From positions 1 through 64,000 of the forward strand of contig NZMW01000012.1 in assembly GCA_002694685.1 (NCBI GenBank): 64,000 nucleotides of DNA. Reading direction: 5' to 3'. This DNA is from Balneola sp. (lineage in GTDB: Bacteria; Bacteroidota; Rhodothermia; Balneolales; Balneolaceae). Made by a program: the position numbers and the translations under genes. Below, piece after piece: positions 55,103 to 64,000 of the stretch (position 1 is the first letter of the stretch; every line of letters begins with the position of its first letter). Below the pieces are notes generated by a model. That model ran no database searches. It was not told the DNA's origin and saw only the letters and a program-made list of their open reading frames with translations.

Positions 55103-55291
55103 AGTTGAAGTCTTTACTGTTAACTTTTTCTTGTAAACCTTAAACCTGTGGTAGTCTCTTTAAGTTTCGTGAAGTCAGCTTAACAGCAAAATCCTGCACA
55201 AGTACCACATAAATCTGCAAGACTCAACAGAGGTAGTATTGTACATTATGGTAAATAATTAACAACGGTACAGGAATGATCGAAAACTATT

Positions 55292-55660
55292 ATGATAGAA
55301 GTTAGTGAACTTAGTGATTCGTCTGTTTTGGTTTTGAATATTTCAGGAAAATTGACAATGCAGGATCTTGATGAACTTATTCCCATGCTAAAAAATCATA
55401 TTTCTCAATCTGACGATCCTCATCTTTATATTAGTATGCAGGGCTTTAAAGGGTGGGAAAGTGTAGCCGCTGCCTGGAAAGATTTAAATCTTGATGCGGA
55501 CTACATTGGGTATTTCGACCGAATTGCTATTGTTGGTGAAAAGAAATGGCAGGAATGGGGAACACAATTGATCGATGCAATAAGCAAAGAAGAACTTAAA
55601 TACTTTTATACAGAAGAAGCCTACAAGGGATGGAAGTGGATTAACAATACACACGAATAA
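55292..55660 (+). CDS. STAS/SpoIIAA-like protein
   Basis: The 122-residue protein matches the SpoIIAA-like/DUF3478 group: a beta-strand start with VLNISGKLTMQDLDELIPML (about 13-32), YISMQGFKGWESVAAAWKDL (about 49-68), and IAIVGEKKWQEW (about 81-92). Members often lie near stress or transport genes; the biochemical role is unknown. It lies upstream of the P-type ATPase with 112 bases between. Confidence 0.75.
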   Translation: MIEVSELSDSSVLVLNISGKLTMQDLDELIPMLKNHISQSDDPHLYISMQGFKGWESVAAAWKDLNLDADYIGYFDRIAIVGEKKWQEWGTQLIDAISKEELKYFYTEEAYKGWKWINNTHE

Positions 55661-55772
55661 AGTACCTATGCAAAATTATGTGAATAGTACATAAGAATGC
55701 ACCGTTACAGCTATTCACAAGCTGGATTAGGTTGAATCCTGGTTCAGCTTTTTCAACTCAAATTAGGACATT

Positions 55773-58367
55773 ATGGAAAAACTTAAACTTGATTTACCTG
55801 TTTTATTGCCTGAAATACCTGATTTAAAAGATCAATGTGTGTCCCGGTTAACCGGAACCTTAGAGGGGCGGGAAGGTATTTTTCGGGTGCATGTCAAAAG
55901 CGAAGAAAATCCGCCCCAGCTTTGCATTCATTTTGATCCTGATTTCATTACACTGCATCGAATAAAAAGTATTGCCGAACAGACCGGGGCTCAACTGCAC
56001 GATAAATTCGGCCACTTGTTGGTTGAAGTAGTTGGAAACAGACATGCCCGTCATGCCCGAAGCATTACCCGTATGCTCAATGAATTGGAGGGTGTAGTTG
56101 ATGCCTTTGCCGGGTCCAGCGGATGGATTCGAATGGAATTCGACAAAAGCAAGACTACAATTAAAGATTTGATAATTTCTCTTCAAGATATGGGGCTCAG
56201 CATTAAGCCCGCATCAATCAAACACCGAAATGAAGAGGTTGAAACTCTTCTTAAGAAGGAATCTAAGTCACGGGATAGAAGCTATGAAATGAATAATGAT
56301 ATAGAAAAACCACCTGCCAAAAATGAAGAGAATCATGAGGAAAGTGAGGCTAAACATGAAGATGATAGCCATGAGCATGATCACGATTCGGATTATGAAG
56401 ACGAAGAATCGCACGATCATACCCACGATCACGGTGGCATCTTTGGCGAAAAAACCGAGCTGATCTTCTCGCTGATATGCGGTGGCTTGCTTGGCATAGG
56501 ATTCGGCCTCTCCTATGTGAGCACGGTGCCCGGCTGGGTATCGCTTGCACTATATGTGAGCTCCTACTTCTTTGGTGGATTCTACCTGGTGCAGGAAGCT
56601 TACACCGAAGTAAAAGCCGGAAATTTCGAGATTGATTTCCTGATGCTGGTTGCCGCGATTGGAGCTGCAATCCTTGGGGAGTGGGCTGAGGGGGCGCTTC
56701 TGCTTTTCTTGTTCAGCCTTGGACATTCCCTGGAACACTATGCTATGGGTCGGGCACGAGATGCCATCAAAGGGCTTGCTGACCTTGCGCCAAAAACCGC
56801 TCTGCGAAAAAAAGATGGAACCACCGAAGAGGTACCTGTTGAGGAGTTGCAGGTCAGGGATGTTATTGTTATCAAACCGAACAGCAAAATTTCCGCCGAC
56901 GGGGTAGTTATCAATGGCGAAAGCAGTGTCAACCAGGCACCCATCACCGGCGAAAGCGTGCCCGTGGACAAGATGGAATATGACGATCCTGAATCCATCG
57001 ATGAAGACGCAGATTCTATTGACGATAAGCACCGCGTGTTTGCCGGCACCATTAACGGCAACGGCAGCCTGGAGGTGAAGGTGACTAAACTGTCCAAAGA
57101 TTCCACGCTCTCTCGGCTTATCAAACTTGTGAATGAGGCTGAAGCTCAGAAATCGCCCACCCAGCAGTTCACCGATAAATTTGAAAAATATTTTGTGCCC
57201 ACTGTATTAACACTGGCGATATTGTTGAACTTTGCTTTTTTAATCATTGATGAACCGTTCTCCGCCAGCTTCTACCGGGCGATGGCTGTACTTGTTGCCG
57301 CCAGTCCCTGTGCGTTGGCTATTTCTACACCAAGTGCGGTGCTCAGTGGTGTAGGCCGGGCAGCCCGCGGCGGGGTGCTCATCAAAGGAGGCCGTCCGCT
57401 GGAGAACCTGGGCAACCTCAAAGCACTGGCTTTTGACAAGACCGGCACCCTCACCGAAGGCGAGCCCAAACTGACCGATGTAATCACCTTTGAAGGCGTC
57501 GAAGAGCGGGAGCTGCTGCAAACGGCTGTAGCGGTTGAAGGTTTGAGCGACCATCCGCTGGCTGCTGCCGTAGTACGTGATGGAAAAGAGAAGTTAGGGG
57601 AAACTGATTTTCCCGAAGCCGAAGATCTTGAATCCATTACAGGGCGGGGAGTAAAAGCAACGATTAAAGATACAACAGTGTATATCGGGAATGCGGAGCT
57701 ATTTGAAGAGGCCGATGGCATTAAACTCTCAGAAGACCTTAGACGAAGGGTAGAAGAATTGGAAGGAGAAGGTAAAACGACCATGATTGTTCGTCATGGT
57801 GATCGATATCTTGGTATGCTGGGACTCATGGATACCCCACGAGAGGATGCCAAGGAGGTTATTCAAAAACTGCGGGACATGGGCTTGACACACCTGATCA
57901 TGCTTACGGGCGACAATCAGCGGGTGGCCGATGCTGTTGCTAAAGAGATCGGTATCGACGACCCAAAAGGTAATTTACTGCCTGAAGACAAGGTGGAAGC
58001 TGTCAAAAAGCTTCGTGAAGAGGAAGGCGACGTAGCGATGGTAGGCGATGGCGTCAACGATGCTCCGGCCATGGCCAACAGCACAGTGGGCATTGCTATG
58101 GGAGCAGCCGGATCAGATGTGGCCCTTGAAACAGCCGATGTAGCTTTAATGGCCGACAAGATTTCCGTTCTTCCGTTTGCTATCGGACTGAGCCGCAAAA
58201 CCAAATCGATCATCAAGCAGAACCTGTGGATCAGCCTGGGTATGGTGGCTCTGCTTGTGCCAGCTACGATTTTTGGCCTGAGCATGGGTTGGGCAGTCAT
58301 CGGCCACGAAGGGTCAACAGTAGTTGTGGTATTTAATGCGTTGAGGTTGTTAGCTTACAAATCCTAA
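55773..58367 (+). CDS. P1B-type (P1B-4-like) heavy-metal ATPase with His-rich linker
   Basis: The 864-residue protein has two N-terminal HMA-like folds (1-145), a linker rich in His, Asp and Glu (about 180-220), then membrane helices. TM motif SPCALAIS (about 509-516) replaces CPC, the phosphorylation site is DKTGTLTEGEP (about 554-564), the hinge is MVGDGVNDAPAM, and the last helix carries IGHEGSTVVVVFNALRLL. SPC with HEG(S/G)T marks the P1B-4 group, which exports Co, Fe(II), Zn or Cd. It drives metal from cytoplasm to periplasm, where the RND pumps could take it up. Confidence 0.92.
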   Translation: MEKLKLDLPVLLPEIPDLKDQCVSRLTGTLEGREGIFRVHVKSEENPPQLCIHFDPDFITLHRIKSIAEQTGAQLHDKFGHLLVEVVGNRHARHARSITRMLNELEGVVDAFAGSSGWIRMEFDKSKTTIKDLIISLQDMGLSIKPASIKHRNEEVETLLKKESKSRDRSYEMNNDIEKPPAKNEENHEESEAKHEDDSHEHDHDSDYEDEESHDHTHDHGGIFGEKTELIFSLICGGLLGIGFGLSYVSTVPGWVSLALYVSSYFFGGFYLVQEAYTEVKAGNFEIDFLMLVAAIGAAILGEWAEGALLLFLFSLGHSLEHYAMGRARDAIKGLADLAPKTALRKKDGTTEEVPVEELQVRDVIVIKPNSKISADGVVINGESSVNQAPITGESVPVDKMEYDDPESIDEDADSIDDKHRVFAGTINGNGSLEVKVTKLSKDSTLSRLIKLVNEAEAQKSPTQQFTDKFEKYFVPTVLTLAILLNFAFLIIDEPFSASFYRAMAVLVAASPCALAISTPSAVLSGVGRAARGGVLIKGGRPLENLGNLKALAFDKTGTLTEGEPKLTDVITFEGVEERELLQTAVAVEGLSDHPLAAAVVRDGKEKLGETDFPEAEDLESITGRGVKATIKDTTVYIGNAELFEEADGIKLSEDLRRRVEELEGEGKTTMIVRHGDRYLGMLGLMDTPREDAKEVIQKLRDMGLTHLIMLTGDNQRVADAVAKEIGIDDPKGNLLPEDKVEAVKKLREEEGDVAMVGDGVNDAPAMANSTVGIAMGAAGSDVALETADVALMADKISVLPFAIGLSRKTKSIIKQNLWISLGMVALLVPATIFGLSMGWAVIGHEGSTVVVVFNALRLLAYKS

Positions 58368-58397
58368 CCTATTCAAAGATAAATTAGCTCGGCCAAT

Positions 58398-59612
58398 ATG
58401 TTGCACACTATAACTAAAGCAGTAAGCTTTTTCCTGATACTATTTATTGCAGCAACTTCTTCTGTAGACGCCGGGCAACCTAAACTTTCGCCGGAAGCTC
58501 AGGTCAGTCTCCTTACGACTTCTTCCGGTGCTGAATTGTACACTTTGTTTGGCCATACTGCCTTGCGCATTTACGACCCGGAAGCAGGTGTAGATCGCGC
58601 ATATAATTATGGTACTTTTGATTTCAACGCTCCAGGGTTTTATTGGAAATTTGCCCTCGGCGATCTGCGATATTTTCTTTCGGTGAACAAGTTTGAGAAT
58701 GCAAAAAAAGCATATTTGAATGACGGCCGCATTATTACTGAACAGCGATTAAATCTAACAGAGAATCAAACCAAACGCTTGTATGATTTTTTGGAGAATA
58801 ACGCCCGGCCCGAAAATCGATATTATTCCTATGAGTTCTTCTATGATAACTGTACCACCCGGATCTATGAGGCTGTCAAGGCAGTAGCTGGGGATTCAAT
58901 CCATTTTCAAGAGCCGCAAAATTCGGCAAAGAATAGTTTTCGGCAGTTTATTAATCCCTACGTGAAATCCGTTTCCTGGGTAAAATTTGGGATTAACTTG
59001 CTGTTGGGTACTCCCGCCGACCGCAACCCACCCGAGTCGGAAACGCTGTTCTTACCCGACCTGTTAAAAGAGGGATTTTCACACGCTCGGATACAGCAAG
59101 CTGATACAAGTCTTGCCTTGGTTTCAGAGCAGAGATTTTATGCTCCTCAGAAACGGTCTGTCATTAGTCCTGCGAGAGTAAGCCCCACTTTAAGCTTTTG
59201 GTTTTTGCTGATTACAAGCCTGCTTGCCGGGTTTTTCTATAGAACTAATCACACATTCTGGTTTTGGTTCGACCGTCTGTTATTCGGGATAATTGGGTTG
59301 ATTGGAGTGTTGATCATTTTTTTGTGGTTTTTTTCTTCGTATCCCTCAACCAAATGGAATTGGAATATAGTGTGGTCTGCCCCGGCTTTGTCGGCCTTTA
59401 TATTTTCTTTTATGGGCAGAAAACGACTTTCAGAAAATTATAAAGTGTTTTTGGTACTATATGCAGCTATTCTTCTGCTCTTTCTCCTAAGCTGGTCATT
59501 TATTCCTCAACAGATCCCCTCTGCAATTTTGCCTCTTCTTTTTTTGTTGGGATTTCGGAGTATTAAAAAGCAATCCGAATCAGTAAATCAGGAAATGGTC
59601 AATGTGTTATAG
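58398..59612 (+). CDS. DUF4105 (Lnb N-terminal-like) membrane protein
   Basis: The 404-residue protein has a signal peptide (about 1-26), a periplasmic DUF4105 domain (about 30-270) with SGAELYTLFGHTALRI (about 41-56) and FFYDNCTTRIYEAV (about 152-165) carrying the usual His and Cys, and five or six C-terminal membrane segments (about 270-395). DUF4105 has a papain/lipase-like fold in part; activity is unknown. It lies 30 bases after the ATPase, on the same strand. Confidence 0.85.
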   Translation: MLHTITKAVSFFLILFIAATSSVDAGQPKLSPEAQVSLLTTSSGAELYTLFGHTALRIYDPEAGVDRAYNYGTFDFNAPGFYWKFALGDLRYFLSVNKFENAKKAYLNDGRIITEQRLNLTENQTKRLYDFLENNARPENRYYSYEFFYDNCTTRIYEAVKAVAGDSIHFQEPQNSAKNSFRQFINPYVKSVSWVKFGINLLLGTPADRNPPESETLFLPDLLKEGFSHARIQQADTSLALVSEQRFYAPQKRSVISPARVSPTLSFWFLLITSLLAGFFYRTNHTFWFWFDRLLFGIIGLIGVLIIFLWFFSSYPSTKWNWNIVWSAPALSAFIFSFMGRKRLSENYKVFLVLYAAILLLFLLSWSFIPQQIPSAILPLLFLLGFRSIKKQSESVNQEMVNVL

Positions 59613-59816
59613 CTTGCCAATCTTTCACTTATTTAGAATTTTGGAAACGAAAGATAACTGCCCCGAACCCATATATTTATATCAAAATTACCAAATATGA
59701 GTTTCAAAGATTTTAGTGGTAGTTTATCATAGAATTGATATGATTTATACCGGCGATTCGCCCTTTGTATAAATATTACTTGTACACATTAATCAACGAA
59801 TATTATTTCAATAAAG

Positions 59817-60230
59817 ATGACTATTCATGAAAAAAGATTGCAGAGCAGAGATATACAACCGACCGCTATGCGCATGCGGATTCTTCTTTTCATGGCTGAA
59901 ACAAAGTCGGTAATAAGCCTATCAGATCTTGAAGAAAAGTTTACCCATGCAGATCGAACAACGCTTTATCGTACCTTAAAAACATTCTTAGAACATGGTT
60001 TGGTGCATCAAATAAACGATGCAAGTGGGATAACTAAATATGCCCTTTGTTCTGAAAACTGTACCTGTTCGTACCCGGATGATGTGCACGTTCATTTTTA
60101 TTGTTTATCCTGTGAACAAACATTTTGTTTTCCACATCTTGGCATTCCTAACTACGATCTGCCCGAAAATTTTACTCCATCCAACGGCAATTTTGTGATA
60201 ACCGGGAGTTGTCCTTCCTGTTCTTCCTGA
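59817..60230 (+). CDS. Fur-family metal-dependent repressor (Zur-like)
   Basis: The 137-residue protein has the Fur winged helix (about 15-80, TAMRMRILLFMAETKSVISLSDLEEKF, then RTTLYRTLKTFLEHGLV) and a C-terminal metal domain with HVHFYCLSCEQTFCFP (about 98-113) and GSCPSCSS, the two Cys pairs typical of structural Zn sites. It would repress metal transport genes, most likely the adjacent pump. It ends in TGA, again showing normal TGA stops. A palindromic control site was not resolved. Confidence 0.88.
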   Translation: MTIHEKRLQSRDIQPTAMRMRILLFMAETKSVISLSDLEEKFTHADRTTLYRTLKTFLEHGLVHQINDASGITKYALCSENCTCSYPDDVHVHFYCLSCEQTFCFPHLGIPNYDLPENFTPSNGNFVITGSCPSCSS

Positions 60231-60307
60231 TCTTTGCAATTGAGTTGCATTACAAATAATCCTTATTATCTGCATTCTACTTAATCACAATATTTCCCCT
60301 TAAAGAA

Positions 60308-60739
60308 TTGTATTTTTTCAGAGCATATATACGTAATCTGAATGTTGCGACAATCGCATCTTTTCTTTTTTCATGGGCAGGGTTTTTCTTTTTTCTACCC
60401 TTAAGTGTTTCTGTATTAGCAAGTACTCATGATGTTTCCTCTACCTACAACTTAGATAAAGGCTGTTTTGAAATTGTATTACAACATTCAGAAGAGACTA
60501 ATTCAGGGTACAAAACAGTTGAAAAAAAGCACCATCAATTTCAAAATCAGTGCTGCTATGATGATGCACTGTTAAGAAATGAGTGCCCGGACTGTAAGTT
60601 TATGTTTCCAATCATTCCTTATTTGTTTGGGAACTATGGTGAACCTGTTTTTCAAATTACGTTACCTGTATATCTAAAAGACAACTTATCCCCTCCAATA
60701 ACTCTTAAAGTTATTAAAGTCACACAACTTCTGATTTAA
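60308..60739 (+). CDS. Hypothetical secreted protein upstream of the second RND pump
   Basis: The frame starts at TTG 60308; an ATG start within the hydrophobic N-terminus is not seen nearby. Residues about 12-40 form a long membrane or signal segment. The mature part has a CC pair and a C-x2-C (NQCCYDD, NECPDC), suggesting a metal-binding or disulfide-bonded periplasmic protein. By position it parallels the 45705-46169 protein in front of the first pump. No family recognised. Confidence 0.55.
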   Translation: MYFFRAYIRNLNVATIASFLFSWAGFFFFLPLSVSVLASTHDVSSTYNLDKGCFEIVLQHSEETNSGYKTVEKKHHQFQNQCCYDDALLRNECPDCKFMFPIIPYLFGNYGEPVFQITLPVYLKDNLSPPITLKVIKVTQLLI

Positions 60740-60889
60740 TACCTGCCTTTCTCTATTTAGCAGAAACAAATTCTGCCCCATCCATTTTTTTCAACGAGCT
60801 GTTTAACCTCTGGTCATTCTGTGGTTTCAGCCAAAGTATTTGAAAAAGATCGGCATCAAAGACTAATCTATATTCACACAGCTGTAAAC

Positions 60890-63800
60890 ATGATCAACAA
60901 AATTATTGCCTTTTCGATTAAGAACAAGTTTATCATCGGCTTGTTTATCCTGTCTCTAATAGGAGTAGGATTATATTCTATGATGACCATTAATCTAGGT
61001 TCGGTTCCTGATATTACAAATAATCAGGTACAGGTGATTACGGTATCGGAAAATCTATCTACCGAAGACATTGAACAATTTGTAACCTATCCCGTGGAGC
61101 TTGCCATGGGTAACCTGCCAGGAGTAACTGAAATCCGTTCGGTATCCCGATTCGGGTTATCCGTGGTTACCATCGTTTTCGAAGATGATATGGGTACCTA
61201 TTTACCCCGGCAACTGGTACAGGAAAAACTCAGTGAACTGGGCGAAACGATCCCCGAGAATTTTGGAAGTCCATCCATGGGGCCCATTTCAAGTGGATTA
61301 GGCCAAATTTACGAGTACTCCATTCAGGTGGACCCTGCATATGAAGATCAATATACGCCTGATGAATTGCGCACAATACAAGATTGGATTATTAAGCGCC
61401 AAATGGTGCTCCTGGAAGGGGTTATAGAGGTCAACTCCTTCGGTGGAGGCATCAAACAATATGAAGTAGCCATAAGTCCTGATAAACTAAATGCAATGGG
61501 AGTTAGTATTTCAGAAGTATATGAGGCAATGTCCAGGAATAATGTAAATACCGGCGGGGCCTATATCGAGAAAAACAAGATGGCTAATTTTATTCGTGGC
61601 GAAGGATTGATACGCAGCCTTGAAGATATAGAAAACATTGTAGTCAAGAACGAAAACGGACTACCCATCCTAATCAGAGATGTAGCAGAAGAGGTTACCT
61701 TTGGAACTCAAATTCGTTATGGAGCTTTTACTCAGGATGGTGAGGAAGCAGTAGGTGGCATTATTATGATGCTGAAAGGCTCAAACCCGAATGCAACCAT
61801 TCAAAACGTTCAGGATAGAATTGCTGAAATTCAAAAGTCACTGCCTGAAGGTTTAAAGATTGAGCCTTTCCTTGATCGAAGTGCTCTTATTGAACGAACC
61901 ACCAGTACAGTTACCACAAACCTGGTGGAAGGTGCATTGATTGTAGTTTTCGTTTTGGTAATACTCTTAGGAAGTTTACGCGGAGGGTTAATAACCGCCT
62001 CACTTATTCCGCTTTCCCTTCTTTTTGCTTTTATAATGATGAAGGCCACCGGGGTGTGGGCCAATCTAATGAGCCTTGGAGCCATCGACTTCGGTATTAT
62101 TGTTGATGGAGCCGTAATTATAGTGGAAGGCACGGTTCATGAAATTGAAAAAAGGGTGAAATCCGGAAAACGTGCTTTTAGTAAAACACAGATGAATGAA
62201 ATTGCCTACAAGGCAAGCAGCACCATGATGAATGCTGCCTTCTTTGGACAGTTGATCATCCTTATTGTATTTGCCCCTATCCTGTTTCTGGAAGGAGTAG
62301 AAGGTAAGATGTTCCGTCCTATGGCATTCACCTTTGGGTTTGCTGTATTAGGTGCTATTATTTTATGTCTTACCTATGTACCAATGGTCTCGGCACTGTT
62401 TATGAAACCCTCACAAAATAGAAAGGGATGGTTTGCCCGGTTCGAGCGAGGCCTCGATCGGGTCAGCAACAAACTTATATCCTTTATTCAGAAGGGCTAC
62501 GATCCGGTTATCCAATGGTCGTTAAAGCGAAAACCTGTTGTGATTGTAGCTGCCATACTGCTTTTTGGCGGTGCGATGTTCACCTTTTCGAGAATGGGAG
62601 GTGAATTTATTCCACAACTGGATGAGGGAGATATTGCCATGCAAGCCCTATTCCGTCCGGGCAGTGGATTATCAGAGGCGATCGATCAATCCAAGAAAAT
62701 TGAGACGACACTGCTGGAAGAATTTCCAGAGATAGAAACAGTAACAGCTCGAATTGGGGTAGCTGATATTCCCACTGATCCTATGCCCATGGACATTGCC
62801 GACATGTACATCATTCTGGACAAGAATAAAGAAAACTGGATCTCTGCCGAATCTAAAGAGGAGCTGATAGAAAAAATAAAGAGTAAACTCGATCAGACCA
62901 TGATAGGTGTGAATTTCGTTTTTACCCAGCCGGTAGAGCTTAGGTTTAACGAACTTTTGGAAGGTGTACGAGAAGATATCGCCGTAAAGCTATACGGAGA
63001 CGACATAGATGTATTGGCGGAGAAAGTTCAGGAAATGGCTCAAATTATTCAAACTATTCCAGGGGTGGGTGATGTGAGTCCCGAACGTACGGCTGGACTA
63101 CCTCAAATGACCGTTAGGTATGACCGGCAAAAAGTGGCTCAATATGGACTGGATATCACGAAGCTCAATCAATACGTAAGTTCAGCTTTTGCCGGAGGTG
63201 TTGCTGGAGTTGTATTCGAAGGCGAAAGACGATTTGATCTTGTGATCCGCTTTGATGAAGCTCATCGTACTGGCATTGAGGATATTCGCAATCTGTATGT
63301 AGATCTGGAAAACGGTGCACAGGTGCCGGTTAAAGAAGTGGCGGATATCAGTTATCAGCCGGGGCCTATGCAGATCTCGCGAGATAACACCTTTCGCAGG
63401 AGCTATGTTGGTGTGAATACACGCGGGCGGGATGTGGAATCGGTGGTTTTGGATATTCAAGAAAAACTGGAGGCCGAATTGAATCTGCCGCCGGGTTATT
63501 ACATTACTTATGGGGGTGAATTTGAGAATCTGCAACGGGCCAAGAACCGATTGGCTATTGTAGTGCCTATAGCCCTGTTTCTTATCTTTGTGCTGCTGTA
63601 CTTCGCACTAAAATCGTTCTCACAGTCGGTAATGATCTATCTGGCTATTCCCCTGGCTTCTATTGGAGGTGTCTTCTTCCTGGCTTTACGTGGAATGGAC
63701 TTCAGTATTTCTGCCGGAGTTGGTTTCATTGTATTGTTCGGAGTGGCTGTGCTAAACGGCCTTGTGCTCGTCAGCCGGTTTAATTCATTAAAAATCGAAG

Positions 63801-64000
63801 GTGTTATGGATTTACAAGAACGAATTTTGACAGGTACCAAAGAGCGACTTCGCCCCATTTTATTGACCGCTACGGCGGCTATTATGGGTTTTCTTCCGAT
63901 GGCGTTTTCAACAACAGCCGGTGCTGAAGTACAGCGGCCGCTGGCCACTGTTGTAATCGGCGGGTTGATTAGCGCCACGCTGCTTACGTTGGTCGTGCTG
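60890..64000 (+). CDS. Second CzcA/CusA-like HME-RND pump, truncated by the window edge
   Basis: The frame opens at ATG 60890 and is open for at least 1037 codons to the right edge. It begins MINKIIAFSIKNKFIIGLF and has PDITNNQVQVIT, FGLSVVTIVFEDDMGTYLPRQLVQ and, in TM4, DFGIIVDGAVIIVEGTVHEIE with both canonical HME Asp residues. This differs from the first pump, so selectivity probably differs. No adaptor or outer-membrane factor gene precedes it; they may lie beyond the edge. The upstream 60740-60889 gap shows nothing else. Confidence 0.93.
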   Translation, partial: MINKIIAFSIKNKFIIGLFILSLIGVGLYSMMTINLGSVPDITNNQVQVITVSENLSTEDIEQFVTYPVELAMGNLPGVTEIRSVSRFGLSVVTIVFEDDMGTYLPRQLVQEKLSELGETIPENFGSPSMGPISSGLGQIYEYSIQVDPAYEDQYTPDELRTIQDWIIKRQMVLLEGVIEVNSFGGGIKQYEVAISPDKLNAMGVSISEVYEAMSRNNVNTGGAYIEKNKMANFIRGEGLIRSLEDIENIVVKNENGLPILIRDVAEEVTFGTQIRYGAFTQDGEEAVGGIIMMLKGSNPNATIQNVQDRIAEIQKSLPEGLKIEPFLDRSALIERTTSTVTTNLVEGALIVVFVLVILLGSLRGGLITASLIPLSLLFAFIMMKATGVWANLMSLGAIDFGIIVDGAVIIVEGTVHEIEKRVKSGKRAFSKTQMNEIAYKASSTMMNAAFFGQLIILIVFAPILFLEGVEGKMFRPMAFTFGFAVLGAIILCLTYVPMVSALFMKPSQNRKGWFARFERGLDRVSNKLISFIQKGYDPVIQWSLKRKPVVIVAAILLFGGAMFTFSRMGGEFIPQLDEGDIAMQALFRPGSGLSEAIDQSKKIETTLLEEFPEIETVTARIGVADIPTDPMPMDIADMYIILDKNKENWISAESKEELIEKIKSKLDQTMIGVNFVFTQPVELRFNELLEGVREDIAVKLYGDDIDVLAEKVQEMAQIIQTIPGVGDVSPERTAGLPQMTVRYDRQKVAQYGLDITKLNQYVSSAFAGGVAGVVFEGERRFDLVIRFDEAHRTGIEDIRNLYVDLENGAQVPVKEVADISYQPGPMQISRDNTFRRSYVGVNTRGRDVESVVLDIQEKLEAELNLPPGYYITYGGEFENLQRAKNRLAIVVPIALFLIFVLLYFALKSFSQSVMIYLAIPLASIGGVFFLALRGMDFSISAGVGFIVLFGVAVLNGLVLVSRFNSLKIEGVMDLQERILTGTKERLRPILLTATAAIMGFLPMAFSTTAGAEVQRPLATVVIGGLISATLLTLVVL

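Noticed and set aside
60740-60889. Missing adaptor gene in front of the second RND pump
   Set aside because: The gap is only 150 bases and holds no open frame; adaptor and duct genes may follow outside the window.
1-64000. CRISPR array or rRNA genes
   Set aside because: No regular short direct repeats with unique spacers and no conserved rRNA segments were seen.

Overview
The window looks like chromosome of a Balneolota/Bacteroidota-type bacterium (Gracilimonas/Balneola-like; judged from family content only). It carries a SusC-like TonB receptor with its ECF sigma factor and FecR, an M16 protease lipoprotein, a TruA gene next to tRNA-Asn, an AraC regulator fused to an HMA domain, and extragenic palindromic repeats. 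Ordinary genes use TGG for Trp and freely end in TGA (TruA, the Fur-type regulator, the methyltransferase at 53.8 kb), so the resident code is standard.

The main result is that two separate gene blocks, 3610-6903 and 37057-39817, both on the minus strand, only read as intact genes if TGA encodes tryptophan. In standard code they look like strings of broken ORFs. With TGA=Trp they become seven continuous genes that contain 19 in-frame TGA codons, no internal TAA or TAG, and end only in TAA or TAG. They encode replication proteins (a VirE/VapE-type primase and helicase, and a fused primase-helicase) and small HTH-like proteins. The two helicases are homologous, and two TGA codons of one align with TGG codons of the other, which shows the reassignment directly. 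About half of the Trp codons in these genes are TGA. No suppressor tRNA(UCA) is visible in the window.

Layout: 1-9.4 kb is accessory DNA (ParB-like gene split by an A10 tract, Dam-type methylase, recoded block A, a divergent gene pair sharing an N-terminal domain) ending at a tRNA/tmRNA 3'-end-like sequence that may be an attachment site. 9.7-24.8 kb is core-like: RidA, a sigma/lipoprotein/FecR/TonB-receptor operon, M23 and M16 peptidases, a GIY-YIG gene between direct repeats, penicillin acylase, a DinB-like protein, TruA and tRNA-Asn. 24.75-45.2 kb is a composite island: a large serine recombinase whose 3' end overlaps tRNA-Asn, an MmeI-like type IIG restriction-modification protein, a SPARSA defence pair (SIR2-APAZ plus short Argonaute), a phage/plasmid-like early region (YqaJ nuclease, DUF932-like, RadC), recoded block B, then a group of two large ATPase genes and a small divergent gene that appears to use the standard code.

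45.7-64 kb is a heavy-metal resistance cluster: a CzcCBA-like efflux system, a PII-like protein, an HMA-AraC regulator, a free-standing relative of the ATPase's N-terminal metal domains, a P1B-4-like ATPase with a His-rich linker, a Fur-family regulator and a second HME-RND pump that runs off the right edge. Together these would sense and expel transition metals from cytoplasm and periplasm.
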